A DNA stretch of 64,000 bases from Caprimulgus europaeus (GCA_907165065.1 OU015525.1:41336037-41400036), one strand, 5' to 3'. Counted from the first letter of the stretch, positions 45,702 to 59,800 are shown. Program-made: numbers and translations. Notes: a model not told the origin generated them from the sequence alone.

Positions 45702-48700
45702 TAAAAAAAGGAGGAAAGGAGAGCAGATCATATTAGCTTTTCTTCTCTCAAATTCAGGTAACTCTACCCCATGGAATAAATCAAATTATTACAAACCTTA
45801 CTTGCTTTTATGCATTCTACAATCCACTTTCAACATGGATTAAGAGAGCTGTGAATAAATTAATACAGAATGACTTCTATGTCAATGGATCTTAACTCTG
45901 TACTAGCCTGGTTATTTTCTAACCCATATTACTTTGCACCATGATGCATCTACCAATGTGCTGCATTGGTCAGAGCGCTTCTTCATCTGCTGTCACCTTC
46001 ACATTTAAATGCTAACACACACTCATGGCCAAACTTGCCACTTAAATATATCATTCTTGTTATAACAGCAGCAGATTATGCCTTGGGCACCTGTCTAAAA
46101 CCCTAAATTTTAAGAAAAATGGATTTTTTTTTTAAGCTTCTTCAAACACCAGCATATAGTTCAGTTGCAAAAAAAAAGTTACTTCTCCAGCAGACACTTC
46201 TGTGTTTCATTAGTTGTACAGCATTAGATTCATTCACAGATGAACCCTTCTGAAACACAGGGCATTGTACTGGGGTATGTAATATGGATTTAAGAATGAA
46301 CTGTAAACTCAGATTAAAATTTGGGGTTAAATCATTCATGCTGATGTGGGCCAACACTCTTACTCAGAGTACAGTTCCTCCTGGAAGTTTGCAAGCCTTG
46401 GACAAGCTTCCTTAAGTTGCAAGAGGAAGTTGCAAGAGTTCTCAAAAAAAATCAGACAGTGTCAAATCCAGTGCCAGTAAATTACACTAGTAGAAATGAA
46501 GTTTTGTGCAATCTAATCTTTACAGGGGTACTAGAAGGACATTCAGCACTAGCTGCGTAAGTATTCCTGTTAGGAACCACCCCATCTTGTTCTCACCGAC
46601 ATAAGTACCCAGAACATCCCTTAACTTCAGGGGTGTAAATTGTACTCCAGGTTCTGGCAATTCACAGCGGTCTGTTTATAACTCATTTATTTGACTTAAT
46701 TTTAAACTCTGTGTTACTTGTACTCCTTTGAGGGCATGAATCTAAAACAGGCCTGTTCCACTTTTCTTGGCCAGCTTAGTAAACTGTTGCAATTTGGGAT
46801 ACAAGTGGGGGCACCAAAGGATATTACCTGAACCAACAGTTCGCTGCAAATATGATAGATAGAACTAACGGAGCTATACGATGACCAATTTTTTGGAGGT
46901 TCTTAGATGAAGTCCTTGAGATCAGAGTTCTTTGAAGAGATACAAGCACACTCCCATAAGCCTAGCAAACACATCCTGAAGGACTGCAAATTGCCACCGA
47001 TTCAGATCTGAAAGCCTGGCATGTGGAGACAGAAGCGTACATTAACTAGTCTGGGGAAACTACATGCTTAAACTGGGGTGACAGTAGGTGTGTAAAAGGC
47101 AATACATCACTGAATTAACATGGAGTAAGAATTCACATCCGAGTTTCTAAGCGTGCTTTTCACATTTGTTGCACATATGAGCATGAGTAAGAAGTTTCTC
47201 TAAAGTTAACCAAAATGAAAAATATTTGTCATTCTTTCAATTTTCAGAGAGGCATGAGAGTGGGAATCTGGAAAGCCTCTTTTAAGGGAGGGTTGTCAAT
47301 TGCTGGTGCTATGCTTCACTTGATTGTTCCTGCTTCAAATGTTCTAAGGAAGGACTGGAGACCTTGGATTTTAAACACATGTATGTCTTTGCAGATGGTC
47401 TCTCTCAAGGGCAAGAATGAATACAGAGTGCCTCAAATCACCGGGACATCAGCTATGCAAGAATATTAACTTGATTAAAGCTCTTTTATATCTGAGATAA
47501 GTTATTCTACACTAAATAGAAGTCCTGAGTGGAGGACTGACTTGAAGCAGCATGTTGCATTTGCTTAATATGTTAATTTATTTTGTTTTCAGAAATCGCT
47601 TAATACTTTGCTGCCACTATTTCGACGTTGCCTTCACATTTGTTTTCTCTCTCTAAAAACAACCAACGATGCTGTATTCACAACGTATCATTACTGGATT
47701 GCACAGCATTTAGTATTTTCTGTTGTTTCTAGTCCTGCCTAATGGTCAAGAGCCTTGCAGTTGATAACAGATGAAGACCCGGCAGTTACAACCGTAGCCG
47801 GTTCCACTGAACCAGGCTCTGACCCTATAAGTGACTGCGCACAACTTGCAGGAGGTCTACAGACTTTGAGAGTATCATGCCAGGACTTTCTGCACAAAGT
47901 GCAGGATGCAGACCTTAAAAAGTAGGACAGCATGAATGATAATTCTGGCAGACTTAAACTTACAGTAAACCGGAGGTCCATGACAAGAATTATTTTCACA
48001 TTCATGCTGCAAACCGCAAGAATTTCACAGCACTATTATTACGACCATACTGGCAGCTCATTAAAGTTTACAACCTTTGTAACTTCAAATATCAAATATA
48101 TAAATAGGCATGTGATTACGCTGTACCTAACAAAAACATCTGAGACTCTGCACAAGCCTCATTGTTTATATGTGACTTTAGCACCCACAGCCCATGGAGC
48201 TAACTTTCCAAGCAAGAACTAAGAATAAATCAGTGTTCACGATGGTTACCAGAGTTTATTTCAGGAGGACTGTAATGAGTCCACAATGAACTTACATTTG
48301 AATCCCATAGAATTAAGCATTGTGCAAAGAAAACACTTCAAAAAAACAGTAAGATTGCTTCATTATTGGGCACACACAGAAAGTTCTCAGGACAGCACAA
48401 ATCATATGAGAAAAGGTGTAGGAGAGGAGGATGAAATCCCTGAGAAGTCAGAATCAGGGTTGATGCTGAGAAATAAATGGAGAGGGAAGACTGCAGAAGC
48501 AGAGAGATAGAAGGAGAAAAAACAATCAAATAAGAATGCAAAGGATGATAACTAATCGGGTAGAGACAATTACAGTTCCTAGGAAAGCACATTTTCTCAG
48601 TCAGTATAACAAGATGCAGAACATGTAATAAACATAATATAGCCACAAACCGTATTCTGTGCTGAAAGGAAAAATTATTTTTCTGTGTCATACCGTACCA

Positions 48701-51700
48701 AGCATCCTGATATTTTTGCTTTTATTTCAGGAGCAAAGAAAAGGACTTTCCACTCCTCTAAATCTAGCAAGATGAGATTGCCATTGTACATAGTCAAATA
48801 CATTACAGAAGAGAATACTGTGTTGATCTCTGATTAAAATAAGCTACTCAAATGCTGAATTTTGCATTTTCTGACACTTGTATCCAATGCCCTCAGACTT
48901 GCTTAAATGCCCCATCAAGAGCAGAAACATCTCACCTGAAGCACCTTTCTTCCAATTGCTCACTCCACCAACCAAATATCTTTTCTGCTGGTACCGGGTC
49001 TGCTGAAGTTGGTTTTTCAAAACTTGCACTGCTTCCTCAAAGCTAAATTTCTTAAGTTTCACTTTCTGTGGGGACAGAGCATACAGGACATATTGACACT
49101 GAGGAGCACAGCATGGAAATGCTGGAACAAAACCTGTTGCCTTAGCACCACACCCCCACAATACCGAGCCTTGGTTCCTTCTTCACAGTCCACATGCTGA
49201 TAAATGCACACTCTGCTTCACTGAACCAGGTGAATTTACAAGGAGGGCCAGTGCTGGCTCAAAAACCTTTTATATGTGCTGCTACACATCACAGAAAAGC
49301 CTCCTGCATACAACAGAAATAAAACTTGACCAGAAAAGGTCAAAACAACATCGCAGAGTGGCAGAAAAAGGGGTAGCAGTCAATCCACACTGACCTTTTA
49401 CAAGATAGAAACTAACCTGTTACAAGTTAGGTTGAGGTCACCATTTTAAATCAGATGTGGTGCTCAGTGGTAGCTGACTCTAAAGACAGGTTACACCTAC
49501 ACATAATACATACTCTAGATAGAGGAGTCCTGCTGGCCATCTGTAGAAGTACAAAGCTGTCCTTTAAGGAGGCACAGACTTCTTAAAAAGCTATGAAGAC
49601 CACGTCATTAGTGCCATGTTGGTACTCCATTGGACTTCACACCTCTTCAAGGGGCTGAGGGTACATATTTCTGGGTGCATATTCCCCGATAAGGCAGCAC
49701 AAGTAGGTTACAAATGATAATTAGATTGTGAAAGGTGCTGAGGCTTATTTTTCTGGCAGGGGAAAAGTAAAAGTTGCTGTACAGACATCTAAATCAAGAG
49801 ATTAAATAAACAGCATATATCACTAACAGTCCTGGAGAGAAAGAAACAATAGAATGATGCTGGGAGAACGATGGGAGAAGAAAAAAAGAAACAGCAGTAG
49901 GAAGGGAGTACTGTTACAGCAGGATGAAGACTGAAACATGGCTTCTTCCATGAAATTGGAGAGAAAAAGCCCCAAACATTACTAATGAAGACATTTAAAG
50001 CAGTGTGGCTCTAAGGCTTTTTCAGACACACTGGCAAGCATCATGGCAGAGGGATGGGAACTGCTACCAAGGAATTTTAGTGGGAGATTTTAAAAAAAGA
50101 CAAGATGTCCTGGTCAGGCTTAGTGGCAGTATTGCTGTCCACTGCCTGCCTGCCATCATTCAGGCCATCCACATCGCAAGAGAAATGGGCTTAGCATTCA
50201 CTTCAATATGGCCCAGTGCTTCTCCACTGGTGCCAGGGCAGCCACTGCAATCTCTCTCGCAGCCAGTGCAAACACAGCTGGAAATCAGTCACCTCGTCAG
50301 ACAAGAAGAAGGAAGACAAAGTGCCACACCAGCAATACAGCAGGAGAGTTGCTTAAAAGGCAAGTTTTCCCACACCCCTCATGGGCTGCAATGTTTCTCT
50401 CTAGCCTTTGCATAGTTTGGCAGATCTTTTGCAACGGTAGGTCTGTAGTTACAAAAATGTACTTTGAATCCTATTTGCATGCTCTGCTACACTGTAACAG
50501 CACATTCAAATGACTCTTGCAATGTATTTTGAACAAGTTGAACCCAGAACATCCAACATAGGATTTCCTCTTTCTCCTGCCCATCCCCTTCCTGTGTGTT
50601 TACCAAAAATTTTCACTTCCTCAGCAGCACTGACACCAGCTCTGGTGACCACTTAACCCTGTTCTCCAGCTCTCGTCCGCTCACACCTGCATCACAGCTA
50701 CCCTAGGGCATTCAGCACTTACTGAAGGGTTTTAGAAATCCCATCAAGACACCTGGTAGGGCTGAGGCTGCCCTGCAGAAAACCAGTTTCTGTCTACTGG
50801 ATCTAATGAATGTAAGCCTCATGATGCTGGCAAGGGATGCTCGAGTAGCCAATTTCAATAAATGCAATAGATCCACTACTATCCAGATCTTTTCCTACTC
50901 TTTGACGCTACCAGGGAATATTTTCTTTGTCTGAACTGGGTAAAACTTAATCATAGGTCAGACCTACTGATTTAAATTACATTATCATTATGTAGGAATT
51001 CACTCAAACATATTTTTTACCTTTTAATATTAATTTTGTTCTAAGCCCCTAGTACAGTCATACATGGAAAGAACAAACCTGCTTAGCAGCCAGATACACT
51101 TCTGCACTAACTCCTATAATACCATACTCCTTCAGCTTATGCCCAAGAAAAAGCTTGAGTAAGATTTCATCAATAAATTGTTCAAACAGGTTTGTACGCA
51201 CCTATCTGTACAAACTAATGAAGGAAACATGAAAAGCAAAGCAACGTGTTGTAAATGCCACATTAGAAAACCCACTTAAGAGACTATGTTTTTGTTGACG
51301 AACTTCCTGAAACAGCTTTCTGTTAAACCATCCCAGAGGGAGTCCATGCCCTCCAGACTTTCAGTAGCCCTCTAACAGAGAAAATTGCAGAAAAGGTCAT
51401 TCCAGGAGAGTAGCAGCAACCCATAGTTCAACTCCTGTGGTGAGCTATCACATTTTCCAGTTTTAGATCGCACAATTTGCTATCACAGGCACTTTCAAGA
51501 AATGGCTTGGTCACAAGAATGTGCACAGTGAAAAGCAGGCCTTTGCAAATTAAAGTAGCAAATTCTACAACATATCAACCGCAACTTACACAGGAAGAAG
51601 TAGCCTCATGCTACATGAAGCAGAGACCATAGAGGAAGAAGGACACATTGTTCAGACTGTTTATCATTTGAGTCCTTTGAACTGAAGAAGTCAGATAGCA

Positions 51701-53867
51701 TGCTGCACAAACACAGGAACCAATTGTAGATACTTAAGATGCCAGCAGTTTGAAAAAGATAGACAATGCTGACCTAAGGGATGGTAAATACTGGCCAGAA
51801 TGGTGCTAGTTTGCCCTTTTTCCCCCCAGAGGAACGACATCTATCCATTCTCCCCTTCACCTTTCCCTGGACTCCTCCTTCTCTCCCCAGCAAAGTGTTA
51901 CTGTCAAAATACTGTCTCTCTTCTGCTGTTCGGCTGACAAAAATAACCAATCTATTTACCTCTGTGAGTAGTTCTTTAGGATACACAACAAATACAAGTA
52001 TCTCGTAAATATTTGGAGGAAATGCTTCCAACACAAAATGAATTCTGCTTTTGCATTTTGTTCCATGAACCCACATTTTCAGGAAAGATGTTGAACACCA
52101 CCATGAATGATTCAGCCTCGGAAATTACAGCATTTAATGAAAATGTCAACAGGAAATGTATTTGAATCAGGCAAAAATAAATATGAAAGCACAGACCTTT
52201 CCATCTTTCCCTGAAGGACAATTAAGTTTAAACTATGAACAGCCAAACTAAGAACAGTTACACTGTATTTGCCTCTTATTAGTAGAAGCTGATTTTTTTG
52301 AGAAGGTACCATTAATGTTTACAGTACGGCAATCTTCTCCTTGTATGCTTCACTAAAGACTGTTTTCATACGAATGTAATTTTACATTTTTTATCTACGT
52401 AGTTTCCTGTGGCATGGCTCGGCAAGTCTGGAAGACTTCTCTCTATACCATCTCTAAGCACTCCTACGCTCTCATGAAAGAGGGGACACAAATAAACAGG
52501 AGAAATAAGAAGTAGGAATATGATCAGTGGGAGAAAAATCCTAATTCTTAGCAGAACAACTGGTTCTTCTACAGAATGAAGCTGTTCTTCTTAAAGATAG
52601 AAATCCTATAGGGGTGAAATAACAGTAAGTACTACTGAAGAGTGTCACATGGTTTGGTGTAATTATTTACACACCCAGCTCCATAGCTTCAGAAGGAAGT
52701 ATCACCTACTTCACACAAAGCTCCCACAACCCTCAGGATCCCTGGCCAGTGGATTCTCCTCCAACCTCTTGCATCAGCAAGAGACAGCTCACATTCTTCA
52801 GGGATCACTGGTGCTGCAGAAACACACCTCTGTGCACAGCCATGCCACCAGAGCAGAGTGCTAGGAATCCTACTCTACACCTAATGCCCACTCAATGCCT
52901 TTTTTTATTTATTCATTCATCGTCTGCTTGTTTTTTGTGTTCATTCAGTTTTGCAAAGGGCTCCCTGAACCCCAAGAGTAAAACTGCCTCTACAATTCCC
53001 TGGATACACTAAATAATATGACTCAGAACATGCATGTATGGAAAGGAGGAAACACCTCGCCCCCTCCCCAGATTACCTAGCCCTTTGAGAAAAAATAAAA
53101 ATTGGTTCATGGTCAACACGTTTCCATCCAAAAACCTCAAAGATGCCCGTTAAGAATTCAAATTACATGCAAAGGACAGAGAGGAAAACACCTCTTTTTT
53201 TTTGTGACAGAAACAGAATAATATGTGACATTAAATACTGCAGTTCTTAAACTCTCTTGAATAGCTGCAGAGAGGTCAAACGCTGCTCTCTGATATGCAG
53301 CACAAGGTGGGCCAGATGTAACGTCTCTGGTCTTGCAAGCTGCCCCACTAAAGCTCAACAACTAAGCTGAGCCAGGAGGACCTTGGACCTTTTTCATTGT
53401 CCTTTGTAGGAATTACTTCCCGCAACACTTGCTGTTCTGTGATGCTATTTATCTTACAAGAACCAACAAGGTGATAAGAAGATAGCTCACTGCAATTACA
53501 TAGATAAAATGGGAGGGAAAAAGTATTACAGAAGAGTTACTTATACTTCATAAATACTTCTATATTCATAAATACATGCAAGAAAATTTCAAGAGAGCTT
53601 GAAAGGGTAACATTGAAAACCATTGAAACATCTTAAAGGTATCAGGGTTTAACTTGTTAGACAAAAGTTTCATAATTCATTGCATTGTCAGAAAAAGTTA
53701 TTGCACAACTCACTGGTCAAGGAACTTATAAGGAAAGGCCTAACCCTTACCTTGTCCTCTGTATATTTCTATAGGAAAACAACTCCCTTATTTACTAAAA
53801 CAACCAACCAAACAAACAAACCTACAGGAGAAAAGCAGAAAAATTTCAAGTCAGCCAGCTACTGTAC

Positions 53868-53890
53868 AAAAAAAAAAAAAAAAAAAAAAA
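53868..53890 (+). repeat. Poly(A) tract of 23 A
   Basis: A homopolymer in intron 1 with no recognisable retroposon body 5' of it. Confidence 0.9.
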
Positions 53891-55619
53891 GACTGTTCTA
53901 CACCATTACAGTAAAAAAAAAAATAGTCTCAACAGCACACAATTAAAATACATCTTTGTGTTATCAAATAAAGAATTCTCTACTAATTAGTCTGTAGCTC
54001 ACCTTGCTGAAATGGAAAAAGAAAAAAGCTACAAACCCCAGAAGAGATCCACAGAGTGAGACATTTGATGATCTCAGAGTTCATTAATTTTAATCCTTCC
54101 CCAAGATTTTGTAACATCCTATTAACAGTACCTAACTGATTTCTCACCTGTTGCTACTTTTTCAGAGAAGAACTATTTGATTTTTTTTCTCATCCATACT
54201 TTCAATGTCGATGGTACCTATGACAAAGATACAAAGTCCCAACACACAAAAAATAAATAACACCTACTCTGCATTCAGTACTGTGTGGGAAACAATTCAC
54301 ACAAACACAATTTTACTATCCCTTCAGTAAAACTGAGCTAAATTTTCCCAACACAGCTTTGCAATTTCCCAATCAAAATCTTCCTTTTTAACTTTTTTTT
54401 TTTTAAAATAATCCTTTAGTGACACTACGATAAGTGCAAACTTACCTATCTGGCACTCATACTTTTCAGCTAATTGCAACTATCATTACAATGTCTAAAC
54501 TACAAAAGTTTTCCACATACTTTATGGGATCAAGCTAGAAAATGTAAAAAAAATCCAATTTGTATTACAATGTGCTAAAAAACATTAAGACTGGTCAGAC
54601 TTCCCCCCCCCACCCTCAAAGGTGGGAATGAAAAGCAGGAGATAGGATATTGATTTGATGTTTCAGATGAAACAACAGATTAAGAACTCAGTCTTTGTAC
54701 TCCCTATGTATATCCTCAGTGATACCACCTGGCTAAAGAAGTTTTAAGTGTTAATCTCTTTGGTTTTTAGTGCCAACAGAGGCCAGCGAAACAGCGAGAT
54801 GAGTTTTTGCAAACCCATTCACTGCAAACACGTAAAAGATGCAATTTCAACAGAATCTCTTAACTGCTTTACTGACGGCATCAGCTACGGAGATCTAGCT
54901 TGACATTCATATCCCAAATTAAAACTGGAAGGAGAAAACCCCTCGAGACCATTCCCAAGGCACACAATACCATTACAACAGCAGTCAGCAAGAAACACCA
55001 TGCACCAAACATCACAATAACATTTTCTCATCTTTCTCTTAAGGTAAAGCACACTTGAACATACAGCGAAGAGGAAGCAGCTTTAACTTGGAAGAGGCTG
55101 CAGGGATCACTCTCCTAGAAACAAGCAGTGTCAGAAGGAATACCCAGAGGCCACATTGTCTCTCTTAAGTCAAAGCTATCGCCTTGGCTTGAGACACCGA
55201 CTGCAGACCCCAATCAGTTAATTTCACACGCTTTCTGGCACAGAACAGCCAGGAGACACCCGAGCCCCGAAGATCATAGCAGAAGCCGGGCAAAGCGGCA
55301 AGAGGTAAATCGTGCTTTTGAGAATGATTATTATCTTGGCAAATGCCGCATTTCCCTTCAGACCCCAGCCAGTCCTACCGGGAAGCTCAGGCGGCGGCGG
55401 CGGCACCTCCTCCGGGAGGCAGAAGCGAGGACAAGCCGCCCCGGAAAGCGCCTCGTACCCGCCGTGCCGGGGCGGGGTGGAGCGGGGGCACGAAGGCAGC
55501 CCGGCCGGCCCCCCCCGCTCCCGCCCAGCGCAGCCCGGTGGGAGAAGCCGGGGGAGGCGGCGCTGCCTCCCCCCGCCGCCGGCCGCTCTCGGCGTTGCTG
55601 CCTGGGCGAAGGCACTTAC

Positions 55620-55800
55620 TTTCCCAGGTGCGAAAGTTGAGCGGCAGCGAGGGAACTCCACAGTGAGCGCCGGGGCGCCGAGAGGGATGTCCCGGGCGCG
55701 GCGGGGCCGGGGCCGGTGTGCGGGCGGGGCGGGGCGCCGCTGCCCCGCCGGCCGGGAGAGGAGGGCAGCCGGCGGAGGAGCCGGGCACGGCCGGCGGCGG
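55620..55800 (-). other. LYN: Probable non-coding first exon of LYN (5' UTR)
   Basis: The minus strand has a strong donor, GGGAAA followed by GTAAGTGCC, with the exon's last base at 55620, inside the CpG island. The coding start lies in a later exon with only 5 nt of leader (GAAAT), so an upstream non-coding exon is required, and this is the best candidate in the window. The upstream limit shown is arbitrary because no start site can be read from sequence. Between 55621 and 55842 the minus strand has no ATG, so the leader would lack upstream start codons if transcription begins below 55843. Exon 1 is inferred from position and donor only. Confidence 0.55.
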
Positions 55801-55822
55801 TTGGCTCGCAGCCTCTCGGCTG

Positions 55823-55830
55823 ACTTCCTG
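55823..55830 (-). promoter_or_regulatory. Ets/PU.1-like site CAGGAAGT
   Basis: CAGGAAGT on the minus strand has the GGAA core used by Ets factors such as PU.1. It lies 12 nt downstream of the octamer in the direction of LYN transcription. PU.1 is a myeloid and B-cell regulator, which fits the expected expression. The motif is short and could occur by chance; the pairing with the octamer is what makes it notable. Confidence 0.4.
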
Positions 55831-55842
55831 CTGCCGGCTCTG

Positions 55843-55850
55843 ATTTGCAT
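55843..55850 (-). promoter_or_regulatory. Octamer motif ATGCAAAT
   Basis: A perfect octamer (ATTTGCAT on the plus strand), the binding site of POU factors OCT1 and OCT2, lies about 225 nt upstream of the probable exon 1 donor. An octamer in a GC-rich, TATA-less promoter suits a kinase expressed in B cells. I recall an octamer being described in the mammalian LYN promoter but cannot verify it here. Binding is inferred from the motif alone. Confidence 0.55.
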
Positions 55851-55987
55851 GCGGAGTTGCGAGGGGAGAGCGGGGCGAGAGCGGGTGGCGGCGGCGAGTG
55901 GCCCCTGACAGCGGCAACGCGGGGCGGGGGTGGAGGCGGTGAGGGGTCGAGGCGGGCAGGAGCTGTGGAACGGGGTAGGGGGGGATG

Positions 55988-56069
55988 ATGCGGGATGGGA
56001 TGCGGGAGTATGCGGGAGTATGCGGGAGTATGCGGGAGTATGCGGAATGGGATGCGGGATGCGGGATGC
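55988..56069 (+). repeat. 10-bp minisatellite upstream of the promoter
   Basis: Four perfect copies of TGCGGGAGTA at 56001-56040, flanked by degenerate TGCGGGATGG-type units on both sides. It lies within the upstream half of the CpG island and would be prone to length variation. Confidence 0.9.
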
Positions 56070-56686
56070 CTAAGCCAGGCTGCCGCCGGTCCGGCAGAGC
56101 CGCTGCGCTCCAGGAGGGACTGTCCCTGGGCCCCAGAGCGAACTCGGTGGGGTGGGCTCGCCCCCGTCACAGGGGGGAACTCAATAAACACGCCTTAGTC
56201 CGAGAGGACAAGCGGAAAAGGCTGTCTTGTCTTGTTCAGCGAACAGCCTAAAAAAACATCGTGAGTGTCTCCAAAACTCAGCTATAGCAACTTCTAAGGT
56301 CCGTTGGAAGCTGGGTTGGAAGAAAAGAAAGAACAAGTAGGATTATATTTTTTTTTCCTTTTTTTTTTTTTTAAGGAATGATTAACTAGCTTGCTGAAAA
56401 GTGAAATCAAATCTCAGAGGTCAGCAAAACAGGAAATACAAATGTGTGGACACAATACCCAGAGGATGCAGCTGAAAAACTCTACAAGAAGTGGAGTCAA
56501 GGTGTCATGTGTGTACTGCCAAACCACCTGGATGAGTTTGGGTCATGGAGATGTCAAAGGCAGAATTTTTAAAAAAAGGCATTTAATCTTTATATAGAAA
56601 GTCTTGGAGAGAGTGGAACAAGTTTGGGGAACAAAGTGCTAAAAGATGCAAGATGCTCAAAGGTATCTCTGTACCCTTTCTCCACC

Positions 56687-56821
56687 ATCCTTGGAGGTGT
56701 TTAAAAGACAGATAGATGTGGTGCTTAGGGACATGGTTTAGTGGTGGACTTGGCAGTGTTAGGTTAATGGTTGGACTCAATGATCTTAAAGGTCTTTCCC
56801 AGCCAAAATGATTCTATGAAG
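56687..56821 (+). mobile_element. CR1 LINE, 3' fragment
   Basis: Plus-strand 3' end: GGACATGGTTTAGTGGTGGA, GTTGGACTCAATGATCTTAA, AGGTCTTTCCCAGCC and a final ATGATTCTATGA. It lies about 0.5 kb upstream of the CpG island. The 5' limit is approximate. Confidence 0.9.
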
Positions 56822-59800
56822 TCCACCAATAAGGCTTAACTGTGAGTTGGAGCAGACTGGGGAGCTGGTGAGGACTTCCAACAGGGCATCCAACTAGCTG
56901 AAAATGGTTCAATGCAGCTCACACCTTATGGGTTTAAGATAAGAACCTGAACCATGTCCAGGAAGCAAACTCTGATAGGGTGAGACAGTAAGGAATTCCT
57001 TCAAGTTCTGTCAAAAAGTTGGTAAACTCCCTTCCCCCAACTTATTTAAAGGTGTTTTAAAAAGGGAAAAAAAAAACCCAAAACAAAACACAAAACCCAA
57101 ACTTTTTCCCCTCTGAAAGGTTTATCTAAAAAGGAAAGATCTGATTTAATTTACATTGACTGGGGTTTGGAGAATTCTTTTGGGGTGGAAATCTGGATTC
57201 TAAAAGTTTACGTAAAATGAGATATTTCTGTTTGAAAGTGCTATCACAGAGGCTCAAGAGAACGTGCTGTTAGTGCCTCATGTTTCCATTTTCCTCTGTA
57301 CGATAAGTACGTTGATCTTGTATCTTTCTTTTTGGAGAGAAATGGTGCCCAGAGCCCACATCTGTCTTGGCCTCCCTCTTTTACTCCTCTCTTCATTTCA
57401 TTATCAAATATTCCACTGGGTTTAAAAAGCACCTTCTCCTATCAAAGCATTAGTGAAAATAAAACAAAACTGGGAGTATAGCAGTCTAGTAAAACACAAT
57501 CTTACCTATAATGCGAATAATTTGGAAAAATAAAAATGTGCTGAATTACCTTCAATAGGCTGCTGTGCAATACGAGATTCAGGAGGCGTAGCACAAACTC
57601 ATCTGTTCTGCCCTGAAATTACTAATATGAAGAAGAGTTGGAGTAGCGTAAATATACTGTGCTTTATCAGAAGAAAGAACCAAGACAACAAAGGTTGTTA
57701 GTATCATTTGAAGTAAGTCATGGTTTTATGCATCCTCGTTCCCACTGAGAAGAACACATACAAAGTCTACCTGGAGAGCATAAGCAGGAAAGGAACTGTC
57801 TCTCTCATTATATGTTCACCAAGAGGAAAACAAAAAAAAAAAGGCTGGTTCCCGCCTCCCCACGTCTGTGGATCTGCTGTTAGTCACATGTTTTAAAATG
57901 TCTTTGTCTATAGATCAAGAAAATTGGGGGATGGTGTAAAACAGGGCGAGAAAGAAAATTCAAGCCTGTCACTTGTAGTGAAGGACTGGGAGCCACACTG
58001 GCCAGCTAGCATTCATGCTCAGCAGTTGATTTTCCACTTTGGTCTGGCTTGACTCCCAGACTGTGTCTGTACTGCTGAGTTAAACATGGCTGCAAGGATG
58101 CTCCAGTACTGGGGCAAACTGGTGCTGTAAGAGTCCACATCCATGGTGTTGGCAGCCAGAACACAGGGACTACACTAAACCGCTGGTTGAATAGTCTCTG
58201 GCCCAGGTTAACTTCCAGATCAGCTCTGGAAATTTTTTGAGTCGTAAGTGGACCAGGGATCAATCCAACAATTTGTCAGCAAAGGAAAAGATCACTTTGT
58301 CCAAAAACAAGTTTACAAGGATTTAAACTCTTCATAGAAGAACAGAGAAAGAGAGAGCAAAGATAACATATAAGTAAAACACTGAGACATCTGTCCTTTT
58401 TGAGTGAGACAGAGTTTTGGAAACTCATTTTCAATTTGTTGATACAGTAAAATGTCTTTTCTGTAGGAATTCTAGCATTTACATGGTCACTGCTTGCATT
58501 GTTTTTCTGTATTTTATTTCTTCCTCAAGGGATTATCATTAAGTAGTTAAAGTCCAAATTGTTAACCTGCTTTGCAAAAAAAGTAGGAATTTTTAAACAA
58601 GTAGTAAAGAATGGATTATAAAACATGAGGTCCAAGTCACATGCTTGTTCTTCACATAATGTTGTTGGAGAAGAAAAGACAAAAAAACCCCAGAAAATAC
58701 AAGCAGTATGTTTTGGCATTCCTTTTGCATCACTTCCTCTCTTATTGTAACCTACGATTTTAGAGAAAGCCCTATTGACCTATCTAAAGAGAATATTTAC
58801 AAATTTTATTCTAAGAAATGTGCTTTTCATTTATTAAAAGCTGTTTACTTTTGTTAGTTTGTTCAAAGAATAATAATATAGGAAATAAATGTTACTTTCA
58901 AGTACGAAGCAAGAAGTCAATGCACTCTTATGTGTGGATGGATATTGATCAGTTTCTGTTCTTGTTTCCAGTTTGGACCCTGGGAAAATAAGTTTTGTGA
59001 CACTAATGAGGAAAGATAATAAAATAAATCTTAGTTTTTAATTGTAGTTCCATTGTGATTATTTGAAATGTATTACACATTAATTTATGATCTTGACTAA
59101 TTTTCTGTCTAAAATTTTTGAAATTATTTAAAAATGCTTTGGGGACTCCTGTATTGACTCAACCTGCATTTGACCTATCATTCAGACTAAGACTACACAT
59201 ACTCAATGGTTAAATTGGGGAAAGCAGGCATCTTTTCTGCAGATAGTGGTATGGTCTAATGCACAGCTACTTACATTTTATTACGCTGAGATTTTCTGGC
59301 CATAAATCCTAAATCACTCTTTTATTTCATATTTTTAATTCTAATTCTCATGAACAAGTCATAATAATACAGCATATGGAAAAAGTGTTTGCCTCCAGAT
59401 TCTCTAGTTCTGAAAGTTAAGAAAAAGATGTTTTTTCTGTGTCTTTTCTGATTTAAAATATTTTATTTGCCTGCTATCACCTTTTTTTTTTATACCCAGG
59501 AATCCTTCCCATTTTATTTCCACTTGTTTCATGGCTGTGAGCAGAAAAATTGCTAGTTTGCTAATCAAAATGTGTCCAACATGTTGATTAGCATATTGAG
59601 AATGGTTGCAATGAGCTAGGTTGTGTTGGTGGCACAGCACTGGTGAGAATCCTGATGGAGAACTGAAAATGGCCTACATGTGTCCTACAGATTATTCCAA
59701 TTGCTTTTCTGTAGAGATGACAGCTCAAATAAAGAGTTGTCTTGCTTCTCATGAATATCATCTTACTCACAGAGCCAAGAAAAGCAGCCGAACTGATGGG

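Larger units (their letters stand above)
55370..56200. promoter_or_regulatory. CpG island, probable LYN promoter
   Basis: This is the only long GC- and CpG-dense stretch in the window, set against AT-rich flanks. It contains several GC boxes (for example 55722-55735) and shows no evident TATA box. The probable exon 1 donor lies within it. On the minus strand it also carries an octamer and an Ets-like motif, annotated separately. The long ORFs on both strands here follow from the low frequency of stop codons in GC-rich DNA and are not called as genes. Island status is judged by eye. Confidence 0.8.

Noticed and set aside
48338..48691. 117-codon minus-strand ORF in intron 1
   Set aside because: Leu/Ser/Cys-rich low-complexity translation opposite a purine-rich stretch; no recognisable domain.
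50005..50415. 136-codon plus-strand ORF in LYN intron 1
   Set aside because: It opens at GTG rather than ATG, resembles no family I know, and has no splice or promoter context. It could be chance in a GC-richer patch.
55128..56191. Several long overlapping ORFs (up to about 208 codons) on both strands
   Set aside because: They occupy the GC-rich island, where stop codons are rare, consist mostly of Pro, Ala, Arg and Gly, and overlap in many frames. No domain is visible.
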